DNA of 36,357 nucleotides from Flavobacteriia bacterium 40-80 (GTDB taxonomy: Bacteria; Bacteroidota; Bacteroidia; Flavobacteriales_D; Crocinitomicaceae). Shown here piece by piece: positions 1 to 8,718 of this stretch; the stretch's first letter is position 1; the number at the start of each line of letters is the position of its first letter. The notes beneath the pieces were generated by a model. It saw only the letters and a list, made by a program, of their open reading frames with translations, ran no database searches and was not told where the DNA came from. Where the stretch lies: assembly GCA_001899145.1 (NCBI GenBank), contig MKVF01000001.1, positions 1 through 36,357 on the forward strand. The letters run 5' to 3'. A program made the translations under genes and the position numbers.

Positions 1-517
1 CGCTTCCTGTGAAGACAAAGTCAGCTTAATGTGGAAGACAGCTACTGAAACGAATGTGAGCCACTATGAGATCCTTCGTTCCCGTGACGGCCAGTTCTGG
101 GAAGAGGTAGCAACAATTCCTGCGGTGGGTAATTCCACGACAGAGCAAGTTTACCATGCAACCGATGCAACAGGTCTTGAAACGATGTACTACAAGCTGC
201 GTTCCGTAGACAATGACGGAACAAGCGAGGACTTTCAGCCTGTTTCTGTGACCTGTAACCCTGGAGCACTTTGGAGCATTCATCCTGTACCTGTTTCTGT
301 GAAAGCTACAGTAACAGTAACAGCTACAGAGACGAGCCATGATGTGTTTGTGATCACGGATATCAACGGACGAGTGGTGACTACCCAACAAGTGGAGATC
401 AAGGAAGGCACGAGCATTTTCGAGCTTGATCTACACCGTTTGTCAGAGGGCACTTATTTCATTAGAATGAACCAGAGTGATAAGTATTCACCGTTGAAGT
501 TCATAAAGGTGGATTAA
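1..517 (+). CDS. C-terminal end of a T9SS-sorted surface protein (5' partial)
   Basis: The reading frame is open from base 2, so the start lies upstream of the window. About 171 residues are visible. They contain a linker domain (motif TATETNVSHYEILRSRDG) common in Bacteroidota secreted proteins, followed by a roughly 80-residue beta-rich tail with DINGR and LSEGTYFIRM signatures, which match the T9SS type A sorting domain. Such domains are recognised by the type IX machinery at the outer membrane and usually removed after export. The tail differs from that of the next gene at only 5 of 162 residues. The passenger part is not visible, so its function is unknown. A strong terminator follows at 582-617. 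Confidence 0.9.
   Translation, partial: ASCEDKVSLMWKTATETNVSHYEILRSRDGQFWEEVATIPAVGNSTTEQVYHATDATGLETMYYKLRSVDNDGTSEDFQPVSVTCNPGALWSIHPVPVSVKATVTVTATETSHDVFVITDINGRVVTTQQVEIKEGTSIFELDLHRLSEGTYFIRMNQSDKYSPLKFIKVD
1..517 (+). repeat. Direct repeat copy 1 (T9SS C-terminal cassette)
   Basis: This segment aligns without gaps to 5022-5538. By hand I count about 28 mismatches in 517 bases, or about 95% identity. The repeat may extend upstream of the window. Identity ends at the stop codon. Confidence 0.93.
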
Positions 518-581
518 ATCTCAGATTGTTAGAAGGCAGAGGCCAGACCTAGAGACATTCGATTTAAGATAAGATATAAAC

Positions 582-617
582 AAACCAAAGGACTGCGAAA
601 GCAGTCCTTTGGTTTTT
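582..617 (+). terminator. Rho-independent terminator after the first T9SS gene
   Basis: A perfect 15-bp stem (582-596 with 601-615) closes on a GAAA tetraloop and runs into a T-rich tract. It sits 65 bp after the stop codon of the upstream gene. Confidence 0.93.
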
Positions 618-672
618 ATTAGTATGATTAGCACCGAACAATAGAATATGATTTCCAAGTTTATTTCTTCAA

Positions 673-708
673 AATCCGTGTAAATCTGCTTCATGCGTTT
701 TATCATCG
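673..708. repeat. Dispersed imperfect repeat, copy B
   Basis: This 36-bp stretch matches 5589-5624 at about 29 of 36 positions, sharing the core AATCTGCTTCAT. Both copies lie just downstream of a T9SS gene carrying the near-identical C-terminal cassette. Similar 'CAGATTnACACnGATT' repeats are scattered in many Bacteroidota genomes, to my recollection. No gene is supported here. Confidence 0.6.
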
Positions 709-855
709 CCGTATAGAGAACTAAATCGAGATTCATTATATAAAAACAAGTGAAAAATTAACTGATTTGTTGTTTTTTCATTTTTAATTTGGAGATATGA
801 TGTTAATTTTCTAATATATGTATATGAAGAATTTCTTTTCTCATAGAGAATATTG

Positions 856-863
856 TACTTTCG
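856..863 (+). promoter_or_regulatory. Promoter -7 box TACTTTCG of the giant T9SS gene
   Basis: TACTTTCG differs by one base from the Bacteroidota -7 consensus TAnnTTTG. It lies in a block (GTACTTTCGCnCTGT) that also precedes the T9SS gene at 29027. The predicted leader to the ATG at 982 is over 100 nt. Confidence 0.6.
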
Positions 864-915
864 CTCTGTAAATTAAATCTAAATCTACAAAAAGTGATTA
901 TTGATTGATGATTTC

Positions 916-943
916 ATTGTAACAATATTTGTTCTTGAACAAA
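916..943. promoter_or_regulatory. Two palindromes in the predicted 5' leader
   Basis: ATTGTAACAAT (916-926) and TTTGTTCTTGAACAAA (928-943) are adjacent perfect inverted repeats between the promoter box and the ATG. They could be operator sites or RNA hairpins. There is no direct evidence which. Confidence 0.45.
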
Positions 944-981
944 CATCATGAGGATTCCCATTTTTGTTTTTCTGATTTTCT

Positions 982-3900
982 ATGATAGAGATGATTAATA
1001 CAACAACAATTCTGAAAAAGAATTCTATTGCGCGAAAAATAAAAACAAACACTTTCTTTTTTTCGCTTCTGTTTTTATTTCTAAGCCCAATATTTTTAAA
1101 AGCGCAAAGTTATTCGGTAGTTGGTACAGGAACAGCAGGAAATACCAGTACAACTTATCCGACTCCTTTTGGAGACTACTACGAAAATAGTAAAGCTCAG
1201 TATTTGTTTCAGGCTTCAGAGCTAGTGGCTGCAGGGATTCCGGCCGGAGCCACTATCAGTCATATCCGCTGGAATGTCAGCGCGTTGAATGCTGCAGGTG
1301 TCCATGAAAGATATACAATCTATGCAGGTACAACAACTTCCGTTCAGATCCCCAATAGCGCATTTTTGGCTGTGCCGGATCAGCAATATGGTCCGGTTGA
1401 TTATACACCGGTAAGCGGAAATAATACATTTACTTTTACCAATCCGTTTATATGGAATGGTACGGACAATATTTTAGTGCAAATTTGCAGTAATTCAGCG
1501 AACTCAACATCGGGAAATACTTATACATATAATGCCAGCGTTAACTGGGTTACAGGATTATCTTTTAATGGCTCATATACTGTTAGAAATGACGATAATA
1601 ATACGCTTTGTGGAGCAACAACCTCTGCTAGCAGTAGCCAGACAACCCGCCCTAATACTTCTTTCGGCTGGTGTAATACTTTAACTTCTTATACTGTTTC
1701 CGGAGGAGGTGCAATATGCCCCGGAGGGGATGTTTCAATTTCATTGTCGGGATCTCAGGTTGGAGTAAATTATCAGTTGAAGAGAGGCACAACAAATATT
1801 GGTTCTCCGGTAGCGGGTACCGGAACTGCTATTTCTTTTGGGAATCATTCAACATCAGGAACTTATACAGTGGAGGCGACAGGAACAGGATCTTTTTGTT
1901 CCGCAGCCAAAACGATGACGGGTTCCGCTGTAATAACAGCAGGTACAAATTCCGTTCAGGCAACATCTGTTTCCGGGCCCCTTTCTGTTATCAGTGGTAC
2001 CTCTAATACATATTCAGTTACAGGGGGATCACTGGGTACAGGAGCTGTTTGGAATTGGTACACAGGGTCTTGCGGTGGTACTTTGGTTGCTGCCGGGGCT
2101 AGCTACTCACCTGTTGTTTCAGGGCCGGTTACTTATTTTGTCCGGGCTGAGGGAGCATGCAATACTACATCTTGTGTATCTGTTTCCATTACAGCTGAAA
2201 ACGCATGTAATGCTATTTATGTCGATGCTGTTAATGGAAACGATTTGTATTCCGGTTTAGCTTCATCACCGGTTAAAACGCTTAGTAAAGCGTTGTCATT
2301 GGTATCGGGATCAAGAAATCAGATTAAGATGACTTCCGGAACTTATCCGGAAAGTACTATTCTGGAGCTACAAAATGATGTGGTTATTGAGGGAAGATAT
2401 GTAAATGTTTCAGGAATCTGGACAAAATCGTCCGGTACTTCATCTGTTACGCAAATAAATTGTTCCGGCTCGGAAACAATTAGCAATGATATTGCTCATG
2501 TAATGGGCTTCAAAAGCGATAACAAAAGTAACTGGAAACTTATAGATTTGAACATAACTACGCTTGCTGCGACCGGTCAGACAGCGAACAGAAAAGGAAA
2601 ATCGAATTATGCCTTATACATTACAAACGGCTCTTCTTCGTATGAGATAACACGATGTTATATCACTTCCGGAAATGCTTCAGGCGGTCAGGGAGCAAAT
2701 ACAAATTCTTCATTGTTTAATGGATCAAATGGATCAAATGGTTTAGTCGGATCAACGGGTAATGGAGGAGCATCATCCTGTAGCTGGTCAACTGATCGGG
2801 GCGGAAGCGGTGGTGCAGGTGGTGCTGGAGGTACAGGTGGTGCAAATTCTACTATTATCGGAGGAAATGCTGGTTCCGGTTTTACCGGAGGAGCGGGAGG
2901 AAGAGGTAAGGATGACGATGGATATAGTGGAACCGCAGGTTCGGGAAGAACAGGGACTTGCTCTGGTGGCGGTGGAAGTTTAGGGCCTGACGATAGTGGA
3001 AATAATGATTCTCCTTATGGAGGAAATGGAGCGGATTGTACAACTAACGGGACAGGAGGATCGAATGGCTCGACTGTAGCATCTTCATTTGTTTCCGGGT
3101 TTTATTCACCCGGTTACGGAACGAACGGCGCTTCCGGATCCGGCGGCGGTGGCGGAGCAGGTGGCGGTGGCGGTGGTGTAGATAGCGGTTCTTGTGCTGC
3201 TGCGGGTTCAGGTGGTTCAGGTGGTTCCGGCGGCGGTGGTGGCGGTGGTGCAGGTGCAGGCGGCCAGGGTGGCGGATCTTCCTTTGGAGTTTTTATTTGG
3301 AATGCTGGAACTAATGGAGTTATTAATAATTCGGCAATAAACGCAGGAAATTACGGAGAAAAAGGTACTGGAGGTGCTGGAGGTGAAGGAGGTTCCGGTG
3401 GTGCGAAATCTGCTCAGGGTAATACTTCCAGTGATGGTCAATCTAATAGAGGAGGACGAGGAGGACAAGGTTCTGGTGGAGGAAAAGGAGGTAATGGTGG
3501 TGATGGAACAGATGGTACCAGCAGAGCGGTTGCAGTACAGGGTACGGGAACAGCCCCTGTTTTCAATGCAACTACTCCTGCCATTGTTGTGAATACATCT
3601 GTATCCGGAGGAAGCGTAACCAATTCTCCTGTGGTAACCCTCAGTCAGGTTCCTAATAAGATTTGCCAAAATTCCGTATTAAATGTGACTACAACAGTAG
3701 CCCCATGGTCCTTTCCAGGCGGTTGGTCTTTTGTAAAATATAATAATTCGAATGTGACATCAGAGTTTACAGAAACCAGTTTAACGGCAGACATCACAAC
3801 AACAAATACAACAGGTTTTTATAATATGACGGCTAATGGTGTTGTATTTAATTCATATTTGAATGTAAAATCTGACAGAACTTTACCAGTTATTACTATT

Positions 3901-5538
3901 ACTCCTGACCCTGTTTGCACTGGTAGTACAGCAACTTTTTCAGCTACCTCCTGGGGTAATGAAACAGAATATCTTTGGGAGCTTTTTACAGGTTCTGTGG
4001 CTGATAACAAAGGGAATACAACAAATAGAGTTGCCTTGCATTCTACAGCTTCTTTTAATATCAGCAATTTGCCAGCCGGAACCTATACGATCCGTTATCA
4101 GGTAAAAGAAAGCTGCTGTGGCTGGAGTATTCCTGTATTCCGGACATTTGAGGTTAAAGGACCTGTTGCGGAAATAACTACATCCGATAGTACAATTTGT
4201 CATGGTATGGCTGTTTCAATCGGTGGAAATATAACTGCTTCAGGAACCTGGACTATAAATCTGAGTCCATCCGGCTCTGTAACAGGAACAGGAACGACGT
4301 GGTCGGCAACAGTTACTCCTTCTGCAACAACAACCTATTCAATTGCTTCTGTCTCTGATGGATGTACGGGTATAGGTACCGGATCAACAACAATATCCTT
4401 GCCGGCGAAAGGCACCGCTTTATCTGGGAATGAGTCTGCAACATGTTATGTAAGTGGGAATAATCCTATACATTTCTATGCTTCGTCAGGTAATTATATT
4501 GGTTCAATCAACCCGCAAGGGAGAGCAGGAACCTTAACCATGACTTCTTATCTTGACGCCGGCGGAACAATGTACGCTTGTGGTGTTCCTGCGAGTGAAG
4601 ATTACCGTACTGCTTTTATGGGCAGACATTTTACTGTTGTACCAACCGGAACAATTAGTGGCAGCGGTAATTTGAGTGTGTATTTCCCATATTCTCAAAC
4701 AGAATACAGCGACCTTGCAGCAGCAAGTATAGGAACGACGACAAGTAACGTAAATGACAATGTTACCTCCCATAGTAGTATTGCAGTCACGAAATATTCT
4801 AATCCAGGCAATGAAGACGGGAATCCTTTCAACAATTGCTCCGGCGGTTCTGCCTTAGTTGTTCTTCAGTCAGGTAATGGTAATCTTACAGACCTTAGCT
4901 TGTCACCAGTAATTACCGGAACTAATTACTATGCAAGCTTTGGAGTTTCCAGCTTTTCGGAGTTTTACCTGCATGGAGTAAATGCAAACTCCCCATTACC
5001 TATTACCTTAACGAGCTTTACCGCTTCCTGTGAGGACAAAGTCAGCTTAATGTGGAAGACAGCTACTGAAACGAATGTGAGCCACTATGAGATTCTTCGT
5101 TCCCGTGACGGTCAGTTCTGGGAAGAGGTAGCAACAATCCCTGCTGTTGGTAATTCCACGACAGAGCAAGTTTACCATGCAACCGATGCAACAGGTCTTG
5201 AAACGATGTACTACAAGCTGCGTTCCGTAGACAATGACGGAACAAGCGAGGACTTCCAGCCTGTTTCTGTGACCTGTAACCCTGGAGCACTTTGGAGCAT
5301 CCATCCTGTACCTGTTTCGGTGAAGGCTACGGTAACAGTAACAGCCACAGAGACGAGCCATGATCTGTTTGTGATCACGGATATCAACGGACGAGTAGTG
5401 ACTACCCAACAAGTGGAGATCAAAGCAGGCACAAGTATTTTTGAGCTTGATTTGCACCGCTTGTCAGAGGGTACTTATTTCATTAGAATGAACCAGAGTG
5501 ATAAGTATTTACCGTTGAAGTTCATGAAAGTGAATTGA
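982..5538 (+). CDS. Giant glycine-rich surface protein with T9SS sorting domain
   Basis: 1518 residues. A long signal peptide ends near LFLSPIFLKAQ (residues 25-42). Then come: an N-terminal beta-rich domain; Ig-like modules around residues 230-400 with paired cysteines; a segment starting YVDAVNGNDLYSG (about 413), which resembles the opening of parallel beta-helix (pectate-lyase-like/DUF1565) domains; a glycine-rich tract at about 570-850 with GGxGG runs; more Ig-like modules; and from about 1338 the LPITLTSF linker and T9SS type A sorting domain. The expected location is the cell surface, attached or secreted by T9SS. A role in adhesion or matrix formation is inference. An alternative start is at 991. 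The last 517 bp nearly duplicate the end of the upstream gene, and several modules recur in the gene at 31685. Confidence 0.93.
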   Translation: MIEMINTTTILKKNSIARKIKTNTFFFSLLFLFLSPIFLKAQSYSVVGTGTAGNTSTTYPTPFGDYYENSKAQYLFQASELVAAGIPAGATISHIRWNVSALNAAGVHERYTIYAGTTTSVQIPNSAFLAVPDQQYGPVDYTPVSGNNTFTFTNPFIWNGTDNILVQICSNSANSTSGNTYTYNASVNWVTGLSFNGSYTVRNDDNNTLCGATTSASSSQTTRPNTSFGWCNTLTSYTVSGGGAICPGGDVSISLSGSQVGVNYQLKRGTTNIGSPVAGTGTAISFGNHSTSGTYTVEATGTGSFCSAAKTMTGSAVITAGTNSVQATSVSGPLSVISGTSNTYSVTGGSLGTGAVWNWYTGSCGGTLVAAGASYSPVVSGPVTYFVRAEGACNTTSCVSVSITAENACNAIYVDAVNGNDLYSGLASSPVKTLSKALSLVSGSRNQIKMTSGTYPESTILELQNDVVIEGRYVNVSGIWTKSSGTSSVTQINCSGSETISNDIAHVMGFKSDNKSNWKLIDLNITTLAATGQTANRKGKSNYALYITNGSSSYEITRCYITSGNASGGQGANTNSSLFNGSNGSNGLVGSTGNGGASSCSWSTDRGGSGGAGGAGGTGGANSTIIGGNAGSGFTGGAGGRGKDDDGYSGTAGSGRTGTCSGGGGSLGPDDSGNNDSPYGGNGADCTTNGTGGSNGSTVASSFVSGFYSPGYGTNGASGSGGGGGAGGGGGGVDSGSCAAAGSGGSGGSGGGGGGGAGAGGQGGGSSFGVFIWNAGTNGVINNSAINAGNYGEKGTGGAGGEGGSGGAKSAQGNTSSDGQSNRGGRGGQGSGGGKGGNGGDGTDGTSRAVAVQGTGTAPVFNATTPAIVVNTSVSGGSVTNSPVVTLSQVPNKICQNSVLNVTTTVAPWSFPGGWSFVKYNNSNVTSEFTETSLTADITTTNTTGFYNMTANGVVFNSYLNVKSDRTLPVITITPDPVCTGSTATFSATSWGNETEYLWELFTGSVADNKGNTTNRVALHSTASFNISNLPAGTYTIRYQVKESCCGWSIPVFRTFEVKGPVAEITTSDSTICHGMAVSIGGNITASGTWTINLSPSGSVTGTGTTWSATVTPSATTTYSIASVSDGCTGIGTGSTTISLPAKGTALSGNESATCYVSGNNPIHFYASSGNYIGSINPQGRAGTLTMTSYLDAGGTMYACGVPASEDYRTAFMGRHFTVVPTGTISGSGNLSVYFPYSQTEYSDLAAASIGTTTSNVNDNVTSHSSIAVTKYSNPGNEDGNPFNNCSGGSALVVLQSGNGNLTDLSLSPVITGTNYYASFGVSSFSEFYLHGVNANSPLPITLTSFTASCEDKVSLMWKTATETNVSHYEILRSRDGQFWEEVATIPAVGNSTTEQVYHATDATGLETMYYKLRSVDNDGTSEDFQPVSVTCNPGALWSIHPVPVSVKATVTVTATETSHDLFVITDINGRVVTTQQVEIKAGTSIFELDLHRLSEGTYFIRMNQSDKYLPLKFMKVN
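5022..5538 (+). repeat. Direct repeat copy 2 (T9SS C-terminal cassette)
   Basis: Second copy of the cassette at 1-517, offset exactly 5021 bp, with no indels and about 28 substitutions, of which only five alter the protein across the 162 residues compared. Confidence 0.93.
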
Positions 5539-5550
5539 TGGCTTTATGGG

Positions 5551-5616
5551 ACACAGATGACGCAGATTTAATATGATTTTGACAAGAGAATCTGTGTCAA
5601 TCTGCTTCATCTATGT
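5551..5616. repeat. Dispersed repeat copy A, an imperfect inverted repeat
   Basis: The left arm 5551-5568 (ACACAGATGACGCAGATT) pairs with the right arm 5599-5616 (AATCTGCTTCATCTATGT) at 16 of 18 positions. The element fills the gap between the convergent T9SS and transporter genes. It is related to 673-708. It has no T-tract typical of a terminator. Confidence 0.65.
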
Positions 5617-5618
5617 TA

Positions 5619-7277
5619 TCAGCGTTCTATTTGGATATTATTTTTTTCTCTTCCGGAGAGAAAGGCATAAACGACCAAAAATAAAAAACAGACGATACCT
5701 ACAAAATAGGACAGCTGAATATCATAAATATCCGCTATTTTCCCTTGTAACGGCGGAATAATCGCTCCGCCTAAGATCATCATGATCAGGAAAGCAGATC
5801 CCTGAGAAGTATATTTTCCCAGTCCGCTCAGAGATAAAGAAAAAATGCAGGGCCACATGATAGAGCAGAAAAGTCCTGTGGCAATAACTGAATAAACAGT
5901 GATGACAGCTCCTTTTTCAAATCCCAGGGAAAGGGCTAGCGGATCCAGGCTTGTCGAAGGAAGGATCCCTGTAATCAGACAAATAATGCTTAATGCTCCG
6001 AAAATAATTAAAGTGAGTGCAGGTTTATTTTTCCCCATAAAAAATCCGGCCACCAGAATCCCGATAAAGAAAAAATAAATATCATAATCCATGTACTGTC
6101 CCCCGTTTCTGCTATTGAAGTAATAAACGAATCCGAAACCTAAAAAAGGCATTACAATTGTCAGGATGTTTGTGGTTACTTTTGACAGATTAAAAGCATA
6201 TACGGCGCTTGCCCACCTTCCCATCATCAGGCTTCCCCAGTAAAGCGAAACATATTTTGCCGTCTCTGCTGTATTCAAGCCGGCTACCCCCGGATTGGAG
6301 ATCAGGTCGCTTAAATTGCTTCCGACAGCAACTTCTACGCCTACATAAACGAAGATCGCAAGCATTCCCCATATTAGCTGAGGATAGGCCAATGCACCCC
6401 ACCCTTCAGGCCGTTTTTTTGATCGGGATAAAGCAGTAAAAAGAAATATGAAAACAGAAAGAACACTTGAAATCAGGCAGATCAATTGAATTTTTTCTTT
6501 CTTTTCCTGGTTCATATCTGTAATTGAATCGAGAAAAAACACGATTCCGACCAATCCCAGAATGACAATAGTCATGGATACAAGAAGTGTTAATCCCTTT
6601 TTCATTTCGCCGGTATTTTCTTTTTGCCCGTCCATTTCGTGATTGGGAAGCTTTTTGGAGAAGAAGAATAATGCAGCAACGGATAAGAACAATAAGCCGA
6701 CAAAAACGTATAGTAAAATTACTTTAGACAGATCGAGATCGGGAATTTCATCTTCTGAAAAAGAAGCAGATCCGAATAAGGCTAAAGCGATCAATAACGG
6801 TCCTAATGTCCCGCCGATACTATTAATTCCTCCGCCTAAGCTTACGCGGTTAGATCCTGTTTTTTCATCGCCCAACGCGATCATAAACGGATTGGCAGCA
6901 GTTTGCTGAATAGAAAATCCTAAGCCGACTACGAACAGCCCGAGTAGCATTCCGGGAAATGTTTCGAGCCACAAAAACAGAATCATCAGGGCTGCTCCAA
7001 AAGCAGAGAGAGACAATCCATAAACAATGCTCATCCGGTAACCCCATTTTTTAATCGGATCCTGTGAAATTTTATAGGTAATATAATACAGGATCACTGC
7101 TCCGACAAAATAGGCAAGGTAAAATGCAAAATCCACTAACTGACTTTGGAATTGATTTAACTCAAAAAAATGCTTGCAAAACGGTATGAAAATGCTGTTT
7201 CCTGCTGCGATAAATCCCCAGAAGAAAAATACGGCGCACAATGTCAGCAATGCAGAGTAGTTGGTTTTGTTACCCAT
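5619..7277 (-). CDS. FucP/GluP-like sugar MFS transporter with extra helices
   Basis: 552 residues, an inner-membrane major facilitator. The motif QQTAANPFMIALG (residues 124-136) is characteristic of the fucose/glucose-galactose:proton symporter family (FucP, GluP), so a sugar substrate is likely; which sugar cannot be told. The protein is about 110 residues longer than E. coli FucP (438). The excess includes two additional hydrophobic segments (about 229-249 and 263-283) after the sixth helix, separated by charged loops. The gene is divergent from radA across 57 bp. There is no sugar-catabolic gene nearby. Confidence 0.87.
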   Translation of the reverse strand: MGNKTNYSALLTLCAVFFFWGFIAAGNSIFIPFCKHFFELNQFQSQLVDFAFYLAYFVGAVILYYITYKISQDPIKKWGYRMSIVYGLSLSAFGAALMILFLWLETFPGMLLGLFVVGLGFSIQQTAANPFMIALGDEKTGSNRVSLGGGINSIGGTLGPLLIALALFGSASFSEDEIPDLDLSKVILLYVFVGLLFLSVAALFFFSKKLPNHEMDGQKENTGEMKKGLTLLVSMTIVILGLVGIVFFLDSITDMNQEKKEKIQLICLISSVLSVFIFLFTALSRSKKRPEGWGALAYPQLIWGMLAIFVYVGVEVAVGSNLSDLISNPGVAGLNTAETAKYVSLYWGSLMMGRWASAVYAFNLSKVTTNILTIVMPFLGFGFVYYFNSRNGGQYMDYDIYFFFIGILVAGFFMGKNKPALTLIIFGALSIICLITGILPSTSLDPLALSLGFEKGAVITVYSVIATGLFCSIMWPCIFSLSLSGLGKYTSQGSAFLIMMILGGAIIPPLQGKIADIYDIQLSYFVGIVCFLFLVVYAFLSGREKNNIQIER

Positions 7278-7303
7278 AAAACTTTCTTGTTACATTTCAG
7301 AAA

Positions 7304-7311
7304 CAAAAGTG
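7304..7311 (-). promoter_or_regulatory. Probable -7 box of the MFS transporter gene
   Basis: On the minus strand it reads CACTTTTG, one base from TAnnTTTG, and ends 26 nt before the ATG at 7277. Confidence 0.5.
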
Positions 7312-7322
7312 CAATTTTTATT

Positions 7323-7330
7323 TAATTTTG
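7323..7330 (+). promoter_or_regulatory. -7 box TAATTTTG of radA, 4 nt from the ATG
   Basis: A perfect TAnnTTTG match ends at 7330 and the ATG is at 7335. With usual -7 spacing, transcription would start at or next to the ATG, giving a leaderless mRNA. Confidence 0.6.
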
Positions 7331-7334
7331 TTTC

Positions 7335-8699
7335 ATGGCTAAAACAAAAAGCGCATTTTTTTGTCAAAACTGTGGCTATGAAACTCCGAAGTGGCTGGGG
7401 AAGTGTCCCTCGTGCTCCGAATGGAATACATTTGTAGAGGAAATCGTAGAAAAAACCTTACCACAGATTGTCGCTTTCTCGAAGAATAACGACCGTATTC
7501 AAAAGCCAAAATCACTGTCGGACATAGAACACAAGGGACAGATGCGCATTCCTTTGAAAGACAAAGAGCTGAGCCGTGTGCTGGGTGACGGACTGGTAAA
7601 AGCGTCTTTGATTCTGTTTGGTGGTGAGCCGGGGATAGGAAAGTCAACCTTATTGCTACAGTTGGCAGTCAAAGAGAAGAATCTGAAAGTGCTTTACGTT
7701 TCCGGGGAAGAAAGCGATCAGCAGATCAAAATGCGTGCAGAGCGGATTGGAATTGAAAATGAACATTGTTTTATCCTGACGGAAACCAATCTGCAAAACA
7801 TTTTTAATCAGGCGGAAGAAATCCAGCCGGACCTGTTAATTATTGATTCCATTCAGACTTTATACAGTAATCAGATTGAATCTGCTCCGGGAAGCATTTC
7901 ACAGGTGAGAGAATGTACTTCTCAGTTGCTGAGATACGCGAAACAAACGGAAGTTCCGGTATTTCTGATCGGGCATATCACCAAAGAAGGTGTGCTTGCC
8001 GGCCCGAAAGTGCTGGAACATATCGTAGACGTTGTCATTCAGTTTGAAGGGGACAGGAATCATGTGTACAGGCTGTTAAGAACCATAAAGAACCGTTTTG
8101 GAAGCACTAATGAGCTCGGGATTTATGAGATGGTGGGCAGCGGATTGAGAGAAGTCCTTAATCCCTCAGAAATTTTAATCACCAGCTCGGATGATACTTT
8201 GAGCGGCGTTGCCATCGCCTCAACAATGGAAGGCTTACGCCCGATGCTGATTGAGATACAGGCGCTGGTGAGCACAGCTGCCTACGGGACACCACAACGT
8301 TCTTCCACAGGTTTCGATAACAAACGGCTGAATATGCTGTTGGCCGTTTTGGAAAAACGATGTGGGTTTAAGCTTGGAACAAAAGATGTTTTTCTTAATA
8401 TTGCAGGAGGGATTAAAGTGGATGATCCCGCGATTGATCTGGCAGTTGTTGCGGCAGTAATGTCTTCCAATGCCGATTTACCTGTCTCAAAAGAAATTTG
8501 TTTAGCTGCAGAAATAGGACTTTCGGGCGAATTGCGACCGGTAAGCAGATTAGAACAACGGATCAATGAAGCGGAGAAGCTCGGCTTCAAGAAAATGATT
8601 ATTTCAAAATTCAATAAAGGAATTGAGAAAAAGAATTATAAAATGGAAATCATTACCTGCGGAAGAATAGAAGAAGTCATTCGAACGCTGTTTACATAA
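7335..8699 (+). CDS. radA: DNA repair protein RadA (Sms)
   Basis: 454 residues, the normal length for RadA, a RecA-related helicase that drives branch migration of recombination intermediates. The sequence shows the N-terminal four-cysteine zinc finger (C10, C13, C24, C27), Walker [11 protein letters not shown] (96-105), Walker B ending LLIID (D171), the RadA-specific KNRFG motif (252-256) and a C-terminal Lon-protease-like domain. The start is fixed by the zinc finger and the close promoter box. The next gene begins 19 bp downstream on the same strand and may be cotranscribed. Confidence 0.97.
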   Translation: MAKTKSAFFCQNCGYETPKWLGKCPSCSEWNTFVEEIVEKTLPQIVAFSKNNDRIQKPKSLSDIEHKGQMRIPLKDKELSRVLGDGLVKASLILFGGEPGIGKSTLLLQLAVKEKNLKVLYVSGEESDQQIKMRAERIGIENEHCFILTETNLQNIFNQAEEIQPDLLIIDSIQTLYSNQIESAPGSISQVRECTSQLLRYAKQTEVPVFLIGHITKEGVLAGPKVLEHIVDVVIQFEGDRNHVYRLLRTIKNRFGSTNELGIYEMVGSGLREVLNPSEILITSSDDTLSGVAIASTMEGLRPMLIEIQALVSTAAYGTPQRSSTGFDNKRLNMLLAVLEKRCGFKLGTKDVFLNIAGGIKVDDPAIDLAVVAAVMSSNADLPVSKEICLAAEIGLSGELRPVSRLEQRINEAEKLGFKKMIISKFNKGIEKKNYKMEIITCGRIEEVIRTLFT

Positions 8700-8718
8700 A
8701 ACACACAAACAAAAAATT

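Larger units (their letters stand above)
518..981. other. 464-bp intergenic region before the giant T9SS gene
   Basis: It holds the terminator at 582-617, repeat copy B at 673-708, a -7-like box at 856-863 and two palindromes at 916-943. A 71-codon minus-strand frame at 521-736 spans the terminator and the repeat and is not credible as a gene. Confidence 0.7.

Noticed and set aside
521-736. 71-codon minus-strand frame in the gap after the first T9SS gene
   Set aside because: It covers a strong terminator hairpin and a dispersed repeat, and matches no family I know.
3217-3669. 150-codon minus-strand frame rich in Ser and Thr opposite the glycine-rich tract
   Set aside because: It is the antisense of repeated GGN codons; its low-complexity sequence follows from the sense strand. 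The same applies to minus frames around 33248-33685.
5573-5761. 62-codon plus-strand frame after the giant T9SS gene
   Set aside because: It overlaps the inverted repeat and the 3' end of the transporter gene on the other strand; the protein looks random.
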